From NCBI RefSeq assembly GCF_015694345.1, contig NZ_JADQDC010000005.1:134501-198500 (forward strand): 64,000 nucleotides of DNA, given 5' to 3'. Each line of letters starts with the position of its first letter. The first letter of the stretch is position 1. This DNA is from Novosphingobium jiangmenense (GTDB lineage: Bacteria; Pseudomonadota; Alphaproteobacteria; Sphingomonadales; Sphingomonadaceae). The notes under the pieces are model-generated. The model worked only from the letters and a program-made list of their open reading frames with translations, was not told the DNA's origin and made no database searches. The translations under genes were made by a program, and so were the position numbers. Shown here piece by piece: positions 26,815 through 36,790 of the stretch.

Positions 26815-28263
26815 GCTGTGTTGATCCAGTTCGTTGCCGGTCAGCGTGACGACGTGGAGCAGGTTGGTTGCGCCTGGCGTACCGAACGGAACACCCGCCA
26901 GCGCCACAAGCCGCGAACCGGCGGCACCGAAGCCGTGGCGCAGCGCCATGCGCTTGCCCTTGGCGATCATCTCCTCGAAGCTGCCGATGTCCTTGGTGCT
27001 GACGGCATGGGCGCCCCACAGCAGGCCGACCTTACGGGCGGTCTTCTGCGAGGGGGTCAGCACCAGCATCGGCACGCCGGGACGTTCACGCGCGACGCGG
27101 CGCGCGGTCGAGCCCGAGCCGGTGAACACGATGATCCCGGCGATCGGCAGGGTGTTGGCAATGCTTGCCGCCGCCTGCGCCAATGCGTCGGCGGTGGTCG
27201 GATCGGGCAGGGTCTCGATGAAGTGGACGCGCGCGCCATAGCCGGGATCGGCTTCGACCTGCGCGGCGATGCGGTGCATGATCGTCACCGCCTCTTCCGG
27301 CCAGGCACCGGCGGCGGTCTCGGCCGAAAGCATCACAGCGTCCGCACCGTCATAAACGGCGTTGGCGACGTCCGAAACTTCGGCGCGGGTCGGCGTCGGC
27401 GCTTCGATCATCGATTCGAGCATCTGCGTGGCGACGACCACCGGCTTGCCCTGGCGACGCGCGCTTTCGACGATACGCTTCTGCAGCGGCGGCACTTCCT
27501 CGGGGTTGAGTTCGACGCCGAGGTCACCACGCGCCACCATGATGCCGTCCGAAAGCTCGACGATCTCCTCCAGCCGCGAGATGGCAGCAGGCTTCTCGAT
27601 CTTGGCCATCAGCGAGCCGTAACCGCCCATCAGGCGGCGTGCCTCGGCCACGTCCTCGGGCCGCTGCACGAACGACAGCGCGATCCAGTCCGCGCCATGC
27701 TCCACCGCAAACGACAGGTCCCGACGGTCCTTCTCGGTCAGCGCCGGCACCGGCACCACCGCGTCGGGCACGTTGACGCCCTTGCGGTCCGAAATGACCC
27801 CGCCGACCTCGGCCGAGCACAGGATCTCGTTCTGGTCGGCCCGGATCACGCGCAGGCGCAGCTTGCCGTCGTCGATCAGCAGGCGCTGGCCCTTTTGCAG
27901 AATGCCGAACAGTTCGGGGTGCGGCAGGCAGACACGGGTTTCATCGCCCGGCTCGGGATTGCGGTCGAGCGTGAAGTGCCCGGAATGGCGAATCACCGCC
28001 CGGCCTTCCTTGAACTTGCCGACGCGCAGCTTCGGTCCCTGCAGGTCGCACAGGATCGTGATCGGCCGGTTCACCTTCTTTTCAAGCGCGCGGATGTTGG
28101 CGATCGTCTCGGCGTGGATCGCGTGTTCGCCGTGGCTCATGTTCACGCGGAAGGCGTCGGCCCCGGCGCGATAGAGCTTCTCGAGCATCTCCGGCTCGCG
28201 GCTGGCGGGACCTACCGTGGCGAGGATCTTTACCTTGCGCCCTCTTGGATCGAGCTTGGCCAC
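26812..28263 (-). CDS. pyk: Pyruvate kinase
   Basis: A 483-residue glycolytic enzyme converting phosphoenolpyruvate and ADP to pyruvate and ATP. Signatures include KILATVGPAS at the N-terminus, RVNMSHGEH, the active-site lysine region LMAKIEKPAA and MVARGDLGVEL. The frame is open further upstream, but a GTG codon (28261-28263) behind AAGGAG gives MAKLDPRGRK, the usual family N-terminus, so GTG is chosen. Confidence 0.93.
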   Translation of the reverse strand: MAKLDPRGRKVKILATVGPASREPEMLEKLYRAGADAFRVNMSHGEHAIHAETIANIRALEKKVNRPITILCDLQGPKLRVGKFKEGRAVIRHSGHFTLDRNPEPGDETRVCLPHPELFGILQKGQRLLIDDGKLRLRVIRADQNEILCSAEVGGVISDRKGVNVPDAVVPVPALTEKDRRDLSFAVEHGADWIALSFVQRPEDVAEARRLMGGYGSLMAKIEKPAAISRLEEIVELSDGIMVARGDLGVELNPEEVPPLQKRIVESARRQGKPVVVATQMLESMIEAPTPTRAEVSDVANAVYDGADAVMLSAETAAGAWPEEAVTIMHRIAAQVEADPGYGARVHFIETLPDPTTADALAQAAASIANTLPIAGIIVFTGSGSTARRVARERPGVPMLVLTPSQKTARKVGLLWGAHAVSTKDIGSFEEMIAKGKRMALRHGFGAAGSRLVALAGVPFGTPGATNLLHVVTLTGNELDQHS

Positions 28264-28307
28264 GGCTTTGGTACTCCTTATGAATCTTCCGCGATGCGCT
28301 ATGGCCC

Positions 28308-28646
28308 ATGCCATTTCAAAACCCAAGGATGTTTACAGTGGATACGAATGCAATCGATGCGCTGCCCGATTCCGTAGCGGCCGCCGCCTTCCGCCGCCTG
28401 GTGAAGCACCTCCAGCACCGCCACGATGCCCAGAACATCGACCTGATGGGTCTGTCCGGCTTTTGCCGCAATTGTCTGGCCGACTGGATCATCGAAGGCG
28501 GGTTCGAGGGCGACAAGGCCGCCGCGCGCGAAGTGATCCACGGCCTCCCCGCCGCCGAATGGAAGGCCCGTTACCAGACCGAAGCGACGCCCGAGCAGCT
28601 CGAGAGAATGAACGAGAGCCTCAAGAAGAACGCCGGATCTCACTAA
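28308..28646 (+). CDS. DUF1244 protein
   Basis: A 112-residue small soluble protein. The conserved block is AAFRRLVKHLQHR, then NIDLMGLSGFCRNCLADWI, with a CxxC-like pair. The family is common in proteobacteria and has no established function. An alternative ATG at 28329 (MFTVDTNAID) would remove seven residues; neither start has a convincing ribosome site. Confidence 0.8.
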   Translation: MPFQNPRMFTVDTNAIDALPDSVAAAAFRRLVKHLQHRHDAQNIDLMGLSGFCRNCLADWIIEGGFEGDKAAAREVIHGLPAAEWKARYQTEATPEQLERMNESLKKNAGSH

Positions 28647-28742
28647 TCCCCGGACTATCCACAGCCCCGGCTTTGCCCGAATCCGGTCACGCCGCTATCA
28701 GCCGCGCGAACCGATTCACCCGCATACCCGGAGACTTTCCCG

Positions 28743-28979
28743 ATGGCCGAATCCGCCGACGACCGCCTGCGCCTTCTGATCGAGCGCATCGAACGCCTCG
28801 AAGAGGAAAAGAAGGGCATCGGCGACGACATCAAGGACGTCTACAACGAAGCCAAGGCCACCGGTTATGATGCCAAGATCATGCGCCAGATCGTCCGCCT
28901 GCGGAAGATGAAGCCCGACGACCGCCGCGAGATGGAAGCCGTACTCGAAACCTATAAGAACGCCCTCGGCATCGATTGA
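28743..28979 (+). CDS. gapR: GapR-type nucleoid-associated protein (DUF2312)
   Basis: A 78-residue, highly charged, mostly helical protein: [20 protein letters not shown], then [16 protein letters not shown]. This matches GapR of alphaproteobacteria, a tetrameric protein that clamps overtwisted DNA ahead of replication and transcription. Length and sequence fit the family fully. It lies between the DUF1244 and SDR genes on the same strand. Confidence 0.93.
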   Translation: MAESADDRLRLLIERIERLEEEKKGIGDDIKDVYNEAKATGYDAKIMRQIVRLRKMKPDDRREMEAVLETYKNALGID

Positions 28980-29055
28980 TCGCGTTTCCCGGGCAGGGTC
29001 GGAACCACCACCCTGCCCGGCCATTGGCATCCTGTGATTTCAGCAGGATAGCCCG

Positions 29056-29916
29056 ATGACCCACAACGCCACCGTCCGCCCGCCGATCCACGAGGACGGC
29101 CTTCCCGGCAGCGAGGCGAGCCTCGATCCCAGGCCCGAATGGCAGCCGCGCTATCCGGGCTCGGCGCGCCTCAAAGGTAAGGTGGCGATCGTCACCGGCG
29201 GTGACAGCGGCATCGGCCGCGCCGTGGCGGTCCTTTTCGCGCGCGAAGGCGCAAAGGTCGCCATCGCCTATCTCAGCGAGAACGAAGACGCCGCCCGCAC
29301 CCGCGAACTGTGCGAGGCCGAAGGCAGCGAGGCGCTGACTTTCGCAGGCGACCTCGGCGATCCCGAAGTCGCCCATGCCCTCGTCGATCTCGTCATCGGC
29401 GACTGGGGCCGGCTCGACGTCCTCGTCAACAACGCGGGCGAACAGCACCCCGACAAGGACATCCGCGACATCACCGCCGACCAGTTGCAGCGTACCTTCC
29501 AGACCAACATCTTCTCGATGTTCTACCTGGTGCAGGCCGCACGCGAGCACCTCAAGCCCGGGGCCGCGATCGTCAACTGCACCTCGATCACCAGCTATCA
29601 GGGCGAGCCGGAACTGCTCGACTATTCCAGCACCAAGGGCGCCATCACCGCCTTCACCCGCGCTCTTTCGGAACAGCTCGTTGGTCAGGGCATCCGCGTC
29701 AACGCCGTCGCGCCCGGCCCGATCTGGACCCCGCTCAACCCCTGCGGCGGCGCCACGCCGGATAAGCTCGAACACTTCGGCGAGAACACCCCGATGGGCC
29801 GCCCCGGCCAGCCCAACGAAGTCGCCCCGAGCTTCCTGTTCCTCGCCTGCGAGGATTCATCCTATATGTCGGGCCAGGTCCTGCACCCCAATGGCGGGAC
29901 GGTGGTAAACGGCTAA
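29056..29916 (+). CDS. SDR oxidoreductase (YghA/YdaD-like)
   Basis: A 286-residue classical SDR with an N-terminal extension of about 40 residues rich in Pro and acidic positions. Motifs are TGGDSGIGRA, NNAGEQH, Ser in NCTSITSY and YSSTK. The extended N-terminus and the EQHP stretch resemble the YghA/general-stress SDR group, whose members reduce aldehydes or ketones. It ends overlapping the convergent CPBP gene by four bases. Confidence 0.88.
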   Translation: MTHNATVRPPIHEDGLPGSEASLDPRPEWQPRYPGSARLKGKVAIVTGGDSGIGRAVAVLFAREGAKVAIAYLSENEDAARTRELCEAEGSEALTFAGDLGDPEVAHALVDLVIGDWGRLDVLVNNAGEQHPDKDIRDITADQLQRTFQTNIFSMFYLVQAAREHLKPGAAIVNCTSITSYQGEPELLDYSSTKGAITAFTRALSEQLVGQGIRVNAVAPGPIWTPLNPCGGATPDKLEHFGENTPMGRPGQPNEVAPSFLFLACEDSSYMSGQVLHPNGGTVVNG

Positions 29917-30602
29917 CCCCAGCTCAGCGCCACCGCCAGCACGATGGCGTTCGAGGCGATGTGGTTGAGGATCGAGGCGAGCAGGCCCAGCCTCACCCGG
30001 ATGTGCGCGAACATCAGGCCCGACCAGAACTGCGGCAGCACCATCGGCACGGCGACCAGCGTTATTGTCGGATAATTGAACAGGTGCATCGCCGCGAAGA
30101 TCGCCGTTGTGCCGTAAATCAGCAGGGCGAAGTGCCGCGAAAACCAATCCGGCACCGCCTTGTCGCGCCGCATCCGCCACCACAGCCCCGCCGCCACGGC
30201 AACCGTCGCCAGCAGTATTCCGCCACCGACCAGCGGCTTGCCCCGACCGAATGCGATGAACAGCAGCAGCCCCGCCACCACCACGCCCATTAACGCCAGC
30301 ACGCGCCGCGTCCCGCTCATCCAGCCGCGAAAGAACAGTTCTTCCAGCACCGGCGCGAGCAGCACCGCACCGCCCCACAGCGCCAACGGCCCCAGCCCTT
30401 CGAACGCATCGGGCGGCGACAGCGCAAAGGCCTTCTGCCACAGCGCGACCAGCGGCATCACCACCAGTCCCAGCACACCAAGCTGGAACGCCGCCAGCAC
30501 CAGCCACCTCCCAATCGCCCCATCGGCGTTCAATCCCGAAGCGGCCATCGGCACAGGGCGGCGCAGGAAGGCAAAAAGTTCGGCAAGCGTGGCTCGGATC
30601 AT
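29913..30602 (-). CDS. CPBP-family intramembrane metalloprotease
   Basis: A 229-residue membrane protein with about seven helices. The motif EELFFRG (EExxxR) and downstream His-containing helices ([19 protein letters not shown]) match the Abi/CPBP (Rce1-like) protease family. The start [10 protein letters not shown] is chosen. Substrates are unknown; some relatives process bacteriocins or prenylated proteins. Confidence 0.88.
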   Translation of the reverse strand: MIRATLAELFAFLRRPVPMAASGLNADGAIGRWLVLAAFQLGVLGLVVMPLVALWQKAFALSPPDAFEGLGPLALWGGAVLLAPVLEELFFRGWMSGTRRVLALMGVVVAGLLLFIAFGRGKPLVGGGILLATVAVAAGLWWRMRRDKAVPDWFSRHFALLIYGTTAIFAAMHLFNYPTITLVAVPMVLPQFWSGLMFAHIRVRLGLLASILNHIASNAIVLAVALSWG

Positions 30603-30709
30603 GCGGCTTTCATGCCCGCAATTGCGCCGATGTGCCACACCGATTGCCCGAAGCCGCTGCGTCGGCTAGGGGCGGTGCAGATTCCAAAACCTCGCAAGAA
30701 GCACGGACC

Positions 30710-31474
30710 ATGGCAGGCCATTCCAAATTCAAGAACATCATGCACCGCAAGGGCGCGCAGGACAAAAAGCGCTCGGCGATGTTTTCCAAGCTCAGCCGCG
30801 AAATCACCGTGGCCGCCAAGATGGGCATGCCCGATCCGGACATGAACCCGCGCCTGCGCGCCGCCGTCAACGCGGCCAAGGCCCAGTCCATGCCCAAGGA
30901 CAATATCGCCCGCGCCATCGACAAGGCATCGAAGGGCGAAGGCGATAACTACGAGGAAGTGCGCTACGAAGGCTACGGCCCCGGCGGCGTCGCCATCATC
31001 GTCGAAGCGCTGACCGACAACCGCAACCGCACCGCAACCAACATTCGCACCGCCTTCTCCAAGAACGGCGGCAACCTCGGCGCGAGCGGCGCCGTGAGCC
31101 ACGGCTTCGAACGCCTCGGGCTGATCGAATACCCCGGCAAGGTCGGTGACGAGGAAAAGGTCCTCGAAGCCGCCATCGAAGCCGGCGCCGAAGACGTCGA
31201 ATCCGACATGGGCGATGGCGACGAGAATCCCGGCAGCCACCAGATCTGGGTCGCCGTCGAATCGCTGCACGAAGTGGCGCGCGAACTCGAAAAGACCCTG
31301 GGCGAGGCCGAAGGCGTCAAGCTCGCATGGAAGCCGAGCATGAAGACCTCGGTCGATGCCGACAACGCCGCCACCCTGCTCAAGCTGATCGACGTCCTCG
31401 AAGACGACGATGACGTCCAGACCGTCTGGGGGAACTACGACATCCCCGACGACGTGATGGAAACGCTGGGCTGA
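30710..31474 (+). CDS. yebC: YebC/PmpR-family protein
   Basis: A 254-residue protein beginning [18 protein letters not shown], the family signature. Further signatures are [14 protein letters not shown] and an acidic third domain. YebC-type proteins act as transcription regulators or as translation factors that relieve stalling at proline stretches. It lies immediately upstream of the ruvC region, a common arrangement. The frame is open for 26 codons upstream, but this ATG is the conserved start. Confidence 0.96.
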   Translation: MAGHSKFKNIMHRKGAQDKKRSAMFSKLSREITVAAKMGMPDPDMNPRLRAAVNAAKAQSMPKDNIARAIDKASKGEGDNYEEVRYEGYGPGGVAIIVEALTDNRNRTATNIRTAFSKNGGNLGASGAVSHGFERLGLIEYPGKVGDEEKVLEAAIEAGAEDVESDMGDGDENPGSHQIWVAVESLHEVARELEKTLGEAEGVKLAWKPSMKTSVDADNAATLLKLIDVLEDDDDVQTVWGNYDIPDDVMETLG

Positions 31475-32037
31475 TGCCAAGGGCAACGGCAGCACTTCCG
31501 GTTGCCGTTGCACTCGCGGCGCTGCTCTTCACGGGCGGGTCGGTGGCGCAGCCCTCCGGCCAACGCGCACCGGCACCCGCCAGCCTCTGCGAGAGCGGCG
31601 AACGCGTGGTCTACACCTGCCGCTTCGGCGCGAAGCTTGGCAGTGTGTGCCTGGGGCGCGATTCCCTGCATTATCGCTTTGGGCCGCAGGGCAAGCCTGA
31701 GCTGCACATTGCCAGCACACCGGACTGGAGCAACATCCACACCGGCGGCAACCGCAGCCAGGGCGGCCTCAACCAGGACTACCTCCGCTTCACCAACGGA
31801 CAGACGCATTACGTCGTCCATGTCGACGAGACCGGCAGCCTCAACGAGACGCCCGGCCGCCGCTCATCGGGGATCGAGGTGCTGCAGGGAACCTCTGGCG
31901 AACGCACCCTCGCCAGCCTCGCCTGCAAGTCTGCATCATCCTTCAATTGGGCTGCCTACGACGACCTTGCGACGGCGGCGCCCGAAAGCTGGGATGGTGC
32001 CGAAACACCCGGCGGGCCCTTCGAGATGATCTACTGA
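31474..32037 (+). CDS. Exported protein of unknown function
   Basis: A 187-residue protein with a signal peptide ([19 protein letters not shown], cut near SVAQP). The mature part has five Cys and stretches such as VYTCRFGAKLGSVCLG and LRFTNGQTHYVVHVDE. The ATG shares a base with the yebC stop (TGATG), implying co-translation. I do not recognise the family. The Cys pairs and periplasmic export suggest a disulfide-stabilised domain. Confidence 0.75.
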   Translation: MPRATAALPVAVALAALLFTGGSVAQPSGQRAPAPASLCESGERVVYTCRFGAKLGSVCLGRDSLHYRFGPQGKPELHIASTPDWSNIHTGGNRSQGGLNQDYLRFTNGQTHYVVHVDETGSLNETPGRRSSGIEVLQGTSGERTLASLACKSASSFNWAAYDDLATAAPESWDGAETPGGPFEMIY

Positions 32038-32040
32038 ACC

Positions 32041-32391
32041 ATGATGCCGCTCGCCATCAAGGCCGTGCTGTCCGGCTTGCTCATCGCGCTGATCTCGGAG
32101 ATCGGGCGCAAGCTTCCCGCCGTCGGCGCATTGGTCGCCTCCCTCCCGCTTGTCTCGGTGCTCGGCATGGTGTTCCTGTGGAACGCCCGGCCCGATGCGG
32201 AGAACATGGCGATCCATGCCGAGGCGACGTTCTGGTATGTTCTGCCCTCGCTCCCGATGTTCCTCGTGATCCCGGCGCTGCTGCGCCACGGCGTGCCGTT
32301 CTGGATCGCGCTGGTCGGCGGCTGTGTGCTGACCGTGCTGCTCTATCTGGCGATGATGCAGGTAGGCCCGCGCTTCGGACTCAAGTTGTAA
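32041..32391 (+). CDS. DUF3147 membrane protein
   Basis: A 116-residue protein with four hydrophobic helices ([70 protein letters not shown]). This pattern fits DUF3147. It starts three bases after the exported protein and ends one base before ruvC, so it is inside the yebC-ruvC transcription unit. Function unknown. Confidence 0.85.
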   Translation: MMPLAIKAVLSGLLIALISEIGRKLPAVGALVASLPLVSVLGMVFLWNARPDAENMAIHAEATFWYVLPSLPMFLVIPALLRHGVPFWIALVGGCVLTVLLYLAMMQVGPRFGLKL

Positions 32392-32392
32392 G

Positions 32393-32869
32393 ATGATCAT
32401 TTTGGGTATCGACCCCGGCCTCACCGTCACCGGATGGGGCGTAGTCGCCAAGTCGGGCAGCCGCTTGAGCCACATCGCCAACGGCCAGATCCGCACCGAC
32501 AACAAGGCAACCATGGCCTCGCGTCTGGTCGAACTCGATTCCGCCCTCGCTGCGGTGATCGACATCTACAAGCCAGATACCGGCGCGGTCGAAGAGGTCT
32601 TCGTAAACGTCAACCCGCAGTCCACGCTCAAGCTCGGGCAGGCGCGCGGCGTTGCCATGGTCGCTGTCGCACGCGCGGGCATTCCGGTTGCGGAGTATCC
32701 GACCAAGGTCATCAAGAAGGCGCTGGTTGGCACCGGCGGCGCGGAAAAGCAGCAGATCCAGCACATGCTCAAGATCCTCCTGCCCGGAGTCCAGTTGGCG
32801 GGCGAGGACGCATCCGACGCGCTTGCCGTGGCCATCACCCACGCCAACATGCTCGGCAGCCACCGCTAA
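32393..32869 (+). CDS. ruvC: Holliday junction resolvase RuvC
   Basis: A 158-residue endonuclease that cuts Holliday junctions on the RuvAB-junction complex. The acidic catalytic residues are visible as Asp7 (LGIDPG), the Glu in GAVEEVFV and the Asp pair in [13 protein letters not shown]. ruvA and ruvB follow after a deaminase gene and repeat DNA. Confidence 0.96.
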   Translation: MIILGIDPGLTVTGWGVVAKSGSRLSHIANGQIRTDNKATMASRLVELDSALAAVIDIYKPDTGAVEEVFVNVNPQSTLKLGQARGVAMVAVARAGIPVAEYPTKVIKKALVGTGGAEKQQIQHMLKILLPGVQLAGEDASDALAVAITHANMLGSHR

Positions 32870-32883
32870 ACGCCAAAGCTTCG

Positions 32884-32963
32884 TCATTGCGAGGAGCGCA
32901 GCGACGAAGCAATCCAGAGTCGGCGCAGAACCGCTCTGGATTGCTTCGCTCCGCTCGCAATGA
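32884..32963. repeat. Intergenic palindromic repeat
   Basis: CATTGCGAGGAGCGCAGCG...CAATCCAGAG is followed, after a short spacer, by its near-complement CTCTGGATTGCTTCG...CTCGCAATG. This long imperfect hairpin is of the type widely scattered between proteobacterial genes. It lies between ruvC and the deaminase gene. Confidence 0.85.
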
Positions 32964-33029
32964 CGACGACCTGGGTGCAAGGGTTCAGCCAGCCCCATCG
33001 CCTCCGGAACGCCCGCGTGCATCTGGCGT

Positions 33030-33548
33030 ATGCTCCGGATGGAAGCACTGAACGACAGACCGAGCGATGAAGAGTGGATGGCGCGCGCAAGGGACCTTGC
33101 AATCGCCCGCAAGGGCACCGATCCCGCCAACACCCCGATCGCCGCGATCATCGTGCGCGACGGCCAGTTGCTCTCGCACGGCGTCAACCGTACCGCCGAA
33201 CACTGCGACGCCACCGCCCACGCCGAAGTCATGGCGATCCGCGCTGCGGGCAAATCTTGCGGAGAGATGCGCTTTCCCGGTGCCACGCTCTATTCCACGC
33301 TCCAGCCCTGCGGCATGTGCACCATGGCCTCGATCTGGGCCGGCATCTCGCGCATCGTCTATGGCGCAGGCCGGGAAGACGTCCACGAAATGTACTTCGA
33401 AGACCGCCACCTCTCGACGCTCGACTTCGTGGCGGATGCCTGGAAGGACGACCTCACGCTGACCGGCGGCATCCTCGCGCACGACTGCGCCACGCTCTAC
33501 TACCGCCCATGGGACGACGTGCCGGAAGACCAGCAAGCCAACGATTGA
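33030..33548 (+). CDS. Nucleoside/cytosine-type deaminase
   Basis: A 172-residue zinc deaminase. Zinc and catalytic residues lie in TAHAEVMAIR (His and proton-shuttling Glu) and LQPCGMCTMA (two Cys). Unlike TadA it has a long C-terminal tail. Guanine or cytosine deaminase-like activity is plausible. A second ATG at 33039 (MEALND) is a possible start. It is inserted between ruvC and ruvA, flanked by repeat DNA on both sides. Confidence 0.85.
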   Translation: MLRMEALNDRPSDEEWMARARDLAIARKGTDPANTPIAAIIVRDGQLLSHGVNRTAEHCDATAHAEVMAIRAAGKSCGEMRFPGATLYSTLQPCGMCTMASIWAGISRIVYGAGREDVHEMYFEDRHLSTLDFVADAWKDDLTLTGGILAHDCATLYYRPWDDVPEDQQAND

Positions 33549-33580
33549 CGTATACGACACTGCAGACGGGAGGCTCCTCC

Positions 33581-33623
33581 TTCTTCCCCCCTCCCGCAGG
33601 CGGGAGGGGCTGGGGGTGGGCAT
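33581..33623 (+). repeat. GC-rich hairpin repeat, copy 1
   Basis: CCCCTCCCGC-AG-GCGGGAGGGG (33588-33609) followed by CTGGGGGTGGGCAT. This is the first of five copies in the window. This copy lacks the second hairpin seen in three of the others. Confidence 0.85.
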
Positions 33624-33731
33624 CCGGCACTTTCGCGCGCGCAACGCATCGTCCGCAAGCGCCCTCTCTCCTCGCATTTGGCGCGGTTAGCCTCTGGCCA
33701 CGGCAAAAAGTTCCTGCCATAGGAACAAACC

Positions 33732-34349
33732 ATGATCGCCAAGCTCACCGGCATTCTTGACGACACCGGGCCCGACTGGGCCGTGATCGACGTGAACGGC
33801 GTCGGCTATCTCGTCCATTGCTCGGCCAAGACGCTCACCCATCTCGGCATCCGGGGTGACAAGGTCGTCATTCACACCGAGATGCAGGTGAGCGAGACCG
33901 ACCAGCGCCTGATCGGCTTCACCAGCGCAGGGGAACGCGCATGGTTCCGCCTGCTGACAGCGGTGCAAGGCGTTGGCAGCAAGGTCGCCCTCGCGATTCT
34001 ATCGGCACTCGCAGTCGAAGAACTCCAGCGCGCCTGCGCCCACGGCGACGCCGCCATGGTCGCCCGCGCCAACGGCGTCGGCCCCAAACTCGCCAGCCGC
34101 ATCGTCAACGAGCTGAAGGACAAGGCAGGCGGCCTCGCAGGCTACACCTCCCCCGTCGGCATGGGCAGCGGCGAAGCCTTCACCCCGCCCCCGGGCAACG
34201 CCGGCGCCGACGCCGTCTCGGCCTTGCAAAACCTCGGCTTCAAACCCGCCGTGGCGAGCAGCGCCGTGGCTGCGGCGGTCAAGGAACTGGGCGAGGATGC
34301 CGGGCTGAACGATCTTGTGCGCGTGGCGCTGAAGAGGGCTGCCAGCTAA
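33732..34349 (+). CDS. ruvA: Holliday junction helicase subunit RuvA
   Basis: A 205-residue DNA-binding subunit with an N-terminal OB fold ([13 protein letters not shown]), helix-hairpin-helix motifs ([27 protein letters not shown]) and a C-terminal RuvB-contacting domain ([16 protein letters not shown]). RuvA tetramers hold the four-way junction. It is four bases upstream of ruvB. Confidence 0.96.
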   Translation: MIAKLTGILDDTGPDWAVIDVNGVGYLVHCSAKTLTHLGIRGDKVVIHTEMQVSETDQRLIGFTSAGERAWFRLLTAVQGVGSKVALAILSALAVEELQRACAHGDAAMVARANGVGPKLASRIVNELKDKAGGLAGYTSPVGMGSGEAFTPPPGNAGADAVSALQNLGFKPAVASSAVAAAVKELGEDAGLNDLVRVALKRAAS

Positions 34350-34352
34350 TCA

Positions 34353-35381
34353 ATGACCGATACCCCCCTCCTCTCCGCCGCCTCGCAGATCGAGGATCAG
34401 GACGCCGCGTTGCGGCCCAAGACGCTGGCCGAGTTCGTCGGGCAGGCGGGTGCCAAGGACAACCTGCAGGTGTTCATCGAAAGTGCCAAGCAGCGGCGCG
34501 AGGCGATGGATCATGTGCTGTTCTTCGGCCCTCCGGGCTTGGGCAAGACCACGCTCGCCCAGATCATCGCGCGCGAATTGGGCGTCAACTTCCGCGCCAC
34601 CTCCGGCCCGGTCATCGCCAAGGCGGGAGACCTCGCCGCGCTGCTGACCAACCTCGAACACGGCGACGTCCTGTTCATCGACGAGATTCACCGCCTCAAT
34701 CCCGTTGTCGAGGAAGTGCTCTACCCGGCAATGGAAGACCGCGCGCTCGATCTGATGATCGGCGAGGGTCCCTCGGCCCGCTCGGTGCGGATCGACCTGC
34801 CGCCCTTCACCCTGATCGGCGCGACGACGCGGCAGGGCCTGCTGCAGACGCCGCTGCGGGATCGCTTCGGCATCCCGGTGCGGCTGCAGTTCTATTCGGT
34901 CGAGGAACTCGAACGCGTCGTCGCGCGCGGGGCATCGCTGATGGGCATCGGCATCGACAAGGGCGGCGCCACCGAAATCGCCCGCCGGTCACGCGGCACC
35001 CCCCGCGTCGCCGGCCGCCTGCTGCGCCGGGTGCGAGACTTCGCGCAAGTGGCGGGCGCCGAGAAGATCACGCAGGCCATCGCCGACAATGCGCTGACCC
35101 GACTCGAGGTCGACAAGATCGGGCTCGACCTGCAGGACCGCCGCTACCTGACGATGATCGCCGACATCTACAAGGGCGGCCCGGTCGGCGTGGAGACGCT
35201 CGCCGCCGGTCTGTCCGAACCGCGCGATACGATCGAGGAAGTGATCGAGCCCTACCTGATCCAGCTCGGCATGATTGCCCGCACCGCGCGCGGTCGCTGC
35301 CTCAACGATCGCGGCTGGCAGCACCTCGGGCTGACGCCCCCGACCGGGTCCACGCCCTCGCTGTTCGACCAGCCCGAGTAG
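34353..35381 (+). CDS. ruvB: Holliday junction helicase motor RuvB
   Basis: A 342-residue AAA+ ATPase driving branch migration. Walker A is [13 protein letters not shown], Walker [10 protein letters not shown], sensor 1 IGATTRQG and the arginine finger region LRDRFGI. The C-terminal winged helix holds [13 protein letters not shown]. Length is normal. Confidence 0.97.
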   Translation: MTDTPLLSAASQIEDQDAALRPKTLAEFVGQAGAKDNLQVFIESAKQRREAMDHVLFFGPPGLGKTTLAQIIARELGVNFRATSGPVIAKAGDLAALLTNLEHGDVLFIDEIHRLNPVVEEVLYPAMEDRALDLMIGEGPSARSVRIDLPPFTLIGATTRQGLLQTPLRDRFGIPVRLQFYSVEELERVVARGASLMGIGIDKGGATEIARRSRGTPRVAGRLLRRVRDFAQVAGAEKITQAIADNALTRLEVDKIGLDLQDRRYLTMIADIYKGGPVGVETLAAGLSEPRDTIEEVIEPYLIQLGMIARTARGRCLNDRGWQHLGLTPPTGSTPSLFDQPE

Positions 35382-35683
35382 CGCCCGAGTCTGCCCCCCG
35401 TCCGCGAGAGTTGCGGGAGAGTCAGGGGGGAGTTGCGGGGGAGTTGCCGTAGAGTTGGATTCAAGGCTTCACCCTCGCGCGCAGTTCGGTCCCATTCTGG
35501 CACAGAGTTAACCCCGCGTCCGCTCCGGTCCCGTTTTCGGTCAGATTCACAAGCTGAAACACGGTTAACGGCATTGCCCCCGCGCGCGCCATCTGCGTTC
35601 TTCGATCGGTAAGGAAGGGTCAGCAGAGCATTAACCCGCTTCTGGTAGCCCGTCCGCCAAGAGACGTAACGGAAGCAACGATC
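35382..35683. other. Intergenic region with short direct repeats
   Basis: Just after ruvB, GAGTTGCGGG-type units recur four times with variation (about 35408-35460). Three TTAAC words occur further on (near 35507, 35565 and 35630); they resemble CtrA half-sites, but no full TTAA-N7-TTAA was seen. The end of the region should contain the promoter of the PEP-CTERM gene. No gene seen. Confidence 0.4.
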
Positions 35684-36697
35684 ATGTCGGTTCGGATGGC
35701 ATTGGCAAAACTGGCAGCGGCGGCGGCGGGAGGGGCTATGCTCGGCGGCGGCGCGGTGCACGTGTCGGAAGCGCCTTCGAAGGGCGAGATCCACCACGTC
35801 AAGCCGGTCAAGGTCAAGACGACCAAACCCGCCAAGCGCATCGCCAAGCGCCCGGCCAAGCGCGAGATCCACCGCGCTCGCCGGATCGTCACCACCACGA
35901 CCACGAAGACCTGCGAACCCGCGCCGCAGATGGCGATGGTGCCGGTGCCCTACATGCCGCCCATGCCCCCGCAACCGACCGGTTCGACCGGCGGCGGCGT
36001 GCCGGTGGTGATCGGCGGCGGCGGCATCGGCGGGTTCGGTGGCGGCTTCTTCGGCGGGTTCTTCGGCGGCAGCAGCGGGGGCGGCGGCAGCGTGGTGGTC
36101 TCCTCGACCAGCACCGGCTCCTCCTCCACCTCGGGCGGCTCGACCTCGTCTTCGACGTCGGGCGGGTCGACCTCGACCAGTTCGGGCGGCATCACCAGCT
36201 CGACCACCACCGGCGGCGTTTCCACATCGACCGGCGGCGTCTCGACTTCGACCTCCACCTCGTCGGGCAATGTCAGCACGTCTAGCGGCTCGGTCAGCAC
36301 GTCTTCGGGCAACGTCAGCACGAGCAGCGGCAACGTCTCCTCGTCGAGTGGCAATGTCTCGACCTCGAGCGGGAACGTCAGCACGTCGAGCGGGAACGTC
36401 AGCACAAGCTCCTCGACCTCGTCGTCCACCTCCTCGGGCAACGTTACCTCGAGTTCGTCGACCTCGTCGTCAACGTCCAGCTCCACCTCAAGCTCGACCT
36501 CTTCGTCGACATCGTCTTCGACCTCCTCGTCGACCTCTTCCTCCACCTCGTCGAGCTCGAACGGCGGCAGCACCACGACGACTTCGTCGACCAGCAGCGG
36601 CACCGAAGTGCCGGAGCCTTCGATGGTGATCCTGTTCGGCGCGGCAGCGGCAGCGCTGGTCGCGCGGCGGCGGTACGGCAAGCAGGCGACGGCCTGA
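35684..36697 (+). CDS. Ser/Thr-rich surface protein with PEP-CTERM sorting signal
   Basis: A 337-residue protein built for export and anchoring. The N-terminus has a short hydrophobic segment (LAKLAAAAAGGAMLGGG) and a Lys/Arg-rich stretch (40-70). A Gly-rich part (105-135) leads into about 170 residues almost entirely of Ser, Thr, Gly, Asn and Val, including tandem SGNVSTS-like heptads and SSSTSSST blocks. The tail is VPEPSMVILFGAAAAALVARRR: a PEP motif, a membrane helix and an Arg cluster, the signal cut by exosortase. Ser/Thr-rich PEP-CTERM proteins are thought to be glycosylated and to sit in the biofilm matrix. No exosortase gene is in the window. Confidence 0.85.
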   Translation: MSVRMALAKLAAAAAGGAMLGGGAVHVSEAPSKGEIHHVKPVKVKTTKPAKRIAKRPAKREIHRARRIVTTTTTKTCEPAPQMAMVPVPYMPPMPPQPTGSTGGGVPVVIGGGGIGGFGGGFFGGFFGGSSGGGGSVVVSSTSTGSSSTSGGSTSSSTSGGSTSTSSGGITSSTTTGGVSTSTGGVSTSTSTSSGNVSTSSGSVSTSSGNVSTSSGNVSSSSGNVSTSSGNVSTSSGNVSTSSSTSSSTSSGNVTSSSSTSSSTSSSTSSSTSSSTSSSTSSSTSSSTSSSSNGGSTTTTSSTSSGTEVPEPSMVILFGAAAAALVARRRYGKQATA

Positions 36698-36735
36698 CCT
36701 TCAAGACTTTTCGACCTGCTGCGGCGGGTTACGGG

Positions 36736-36768
36736 AAGGGCGGCGTCCGGGGGGAAGCCGCCCTTTTT
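36736..36768 (+). terminator. Intrinsic terminator after the PEP-CTERM gene
   Basis: AAGGGCGGC (36736-36744) pairs with GCCGCCCTT (36757-36765), ending in a run of five T. Confidence 0.75.
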
Positions 36769-36790
36769 GCTTGCCTGCTATGCCGGAAGA

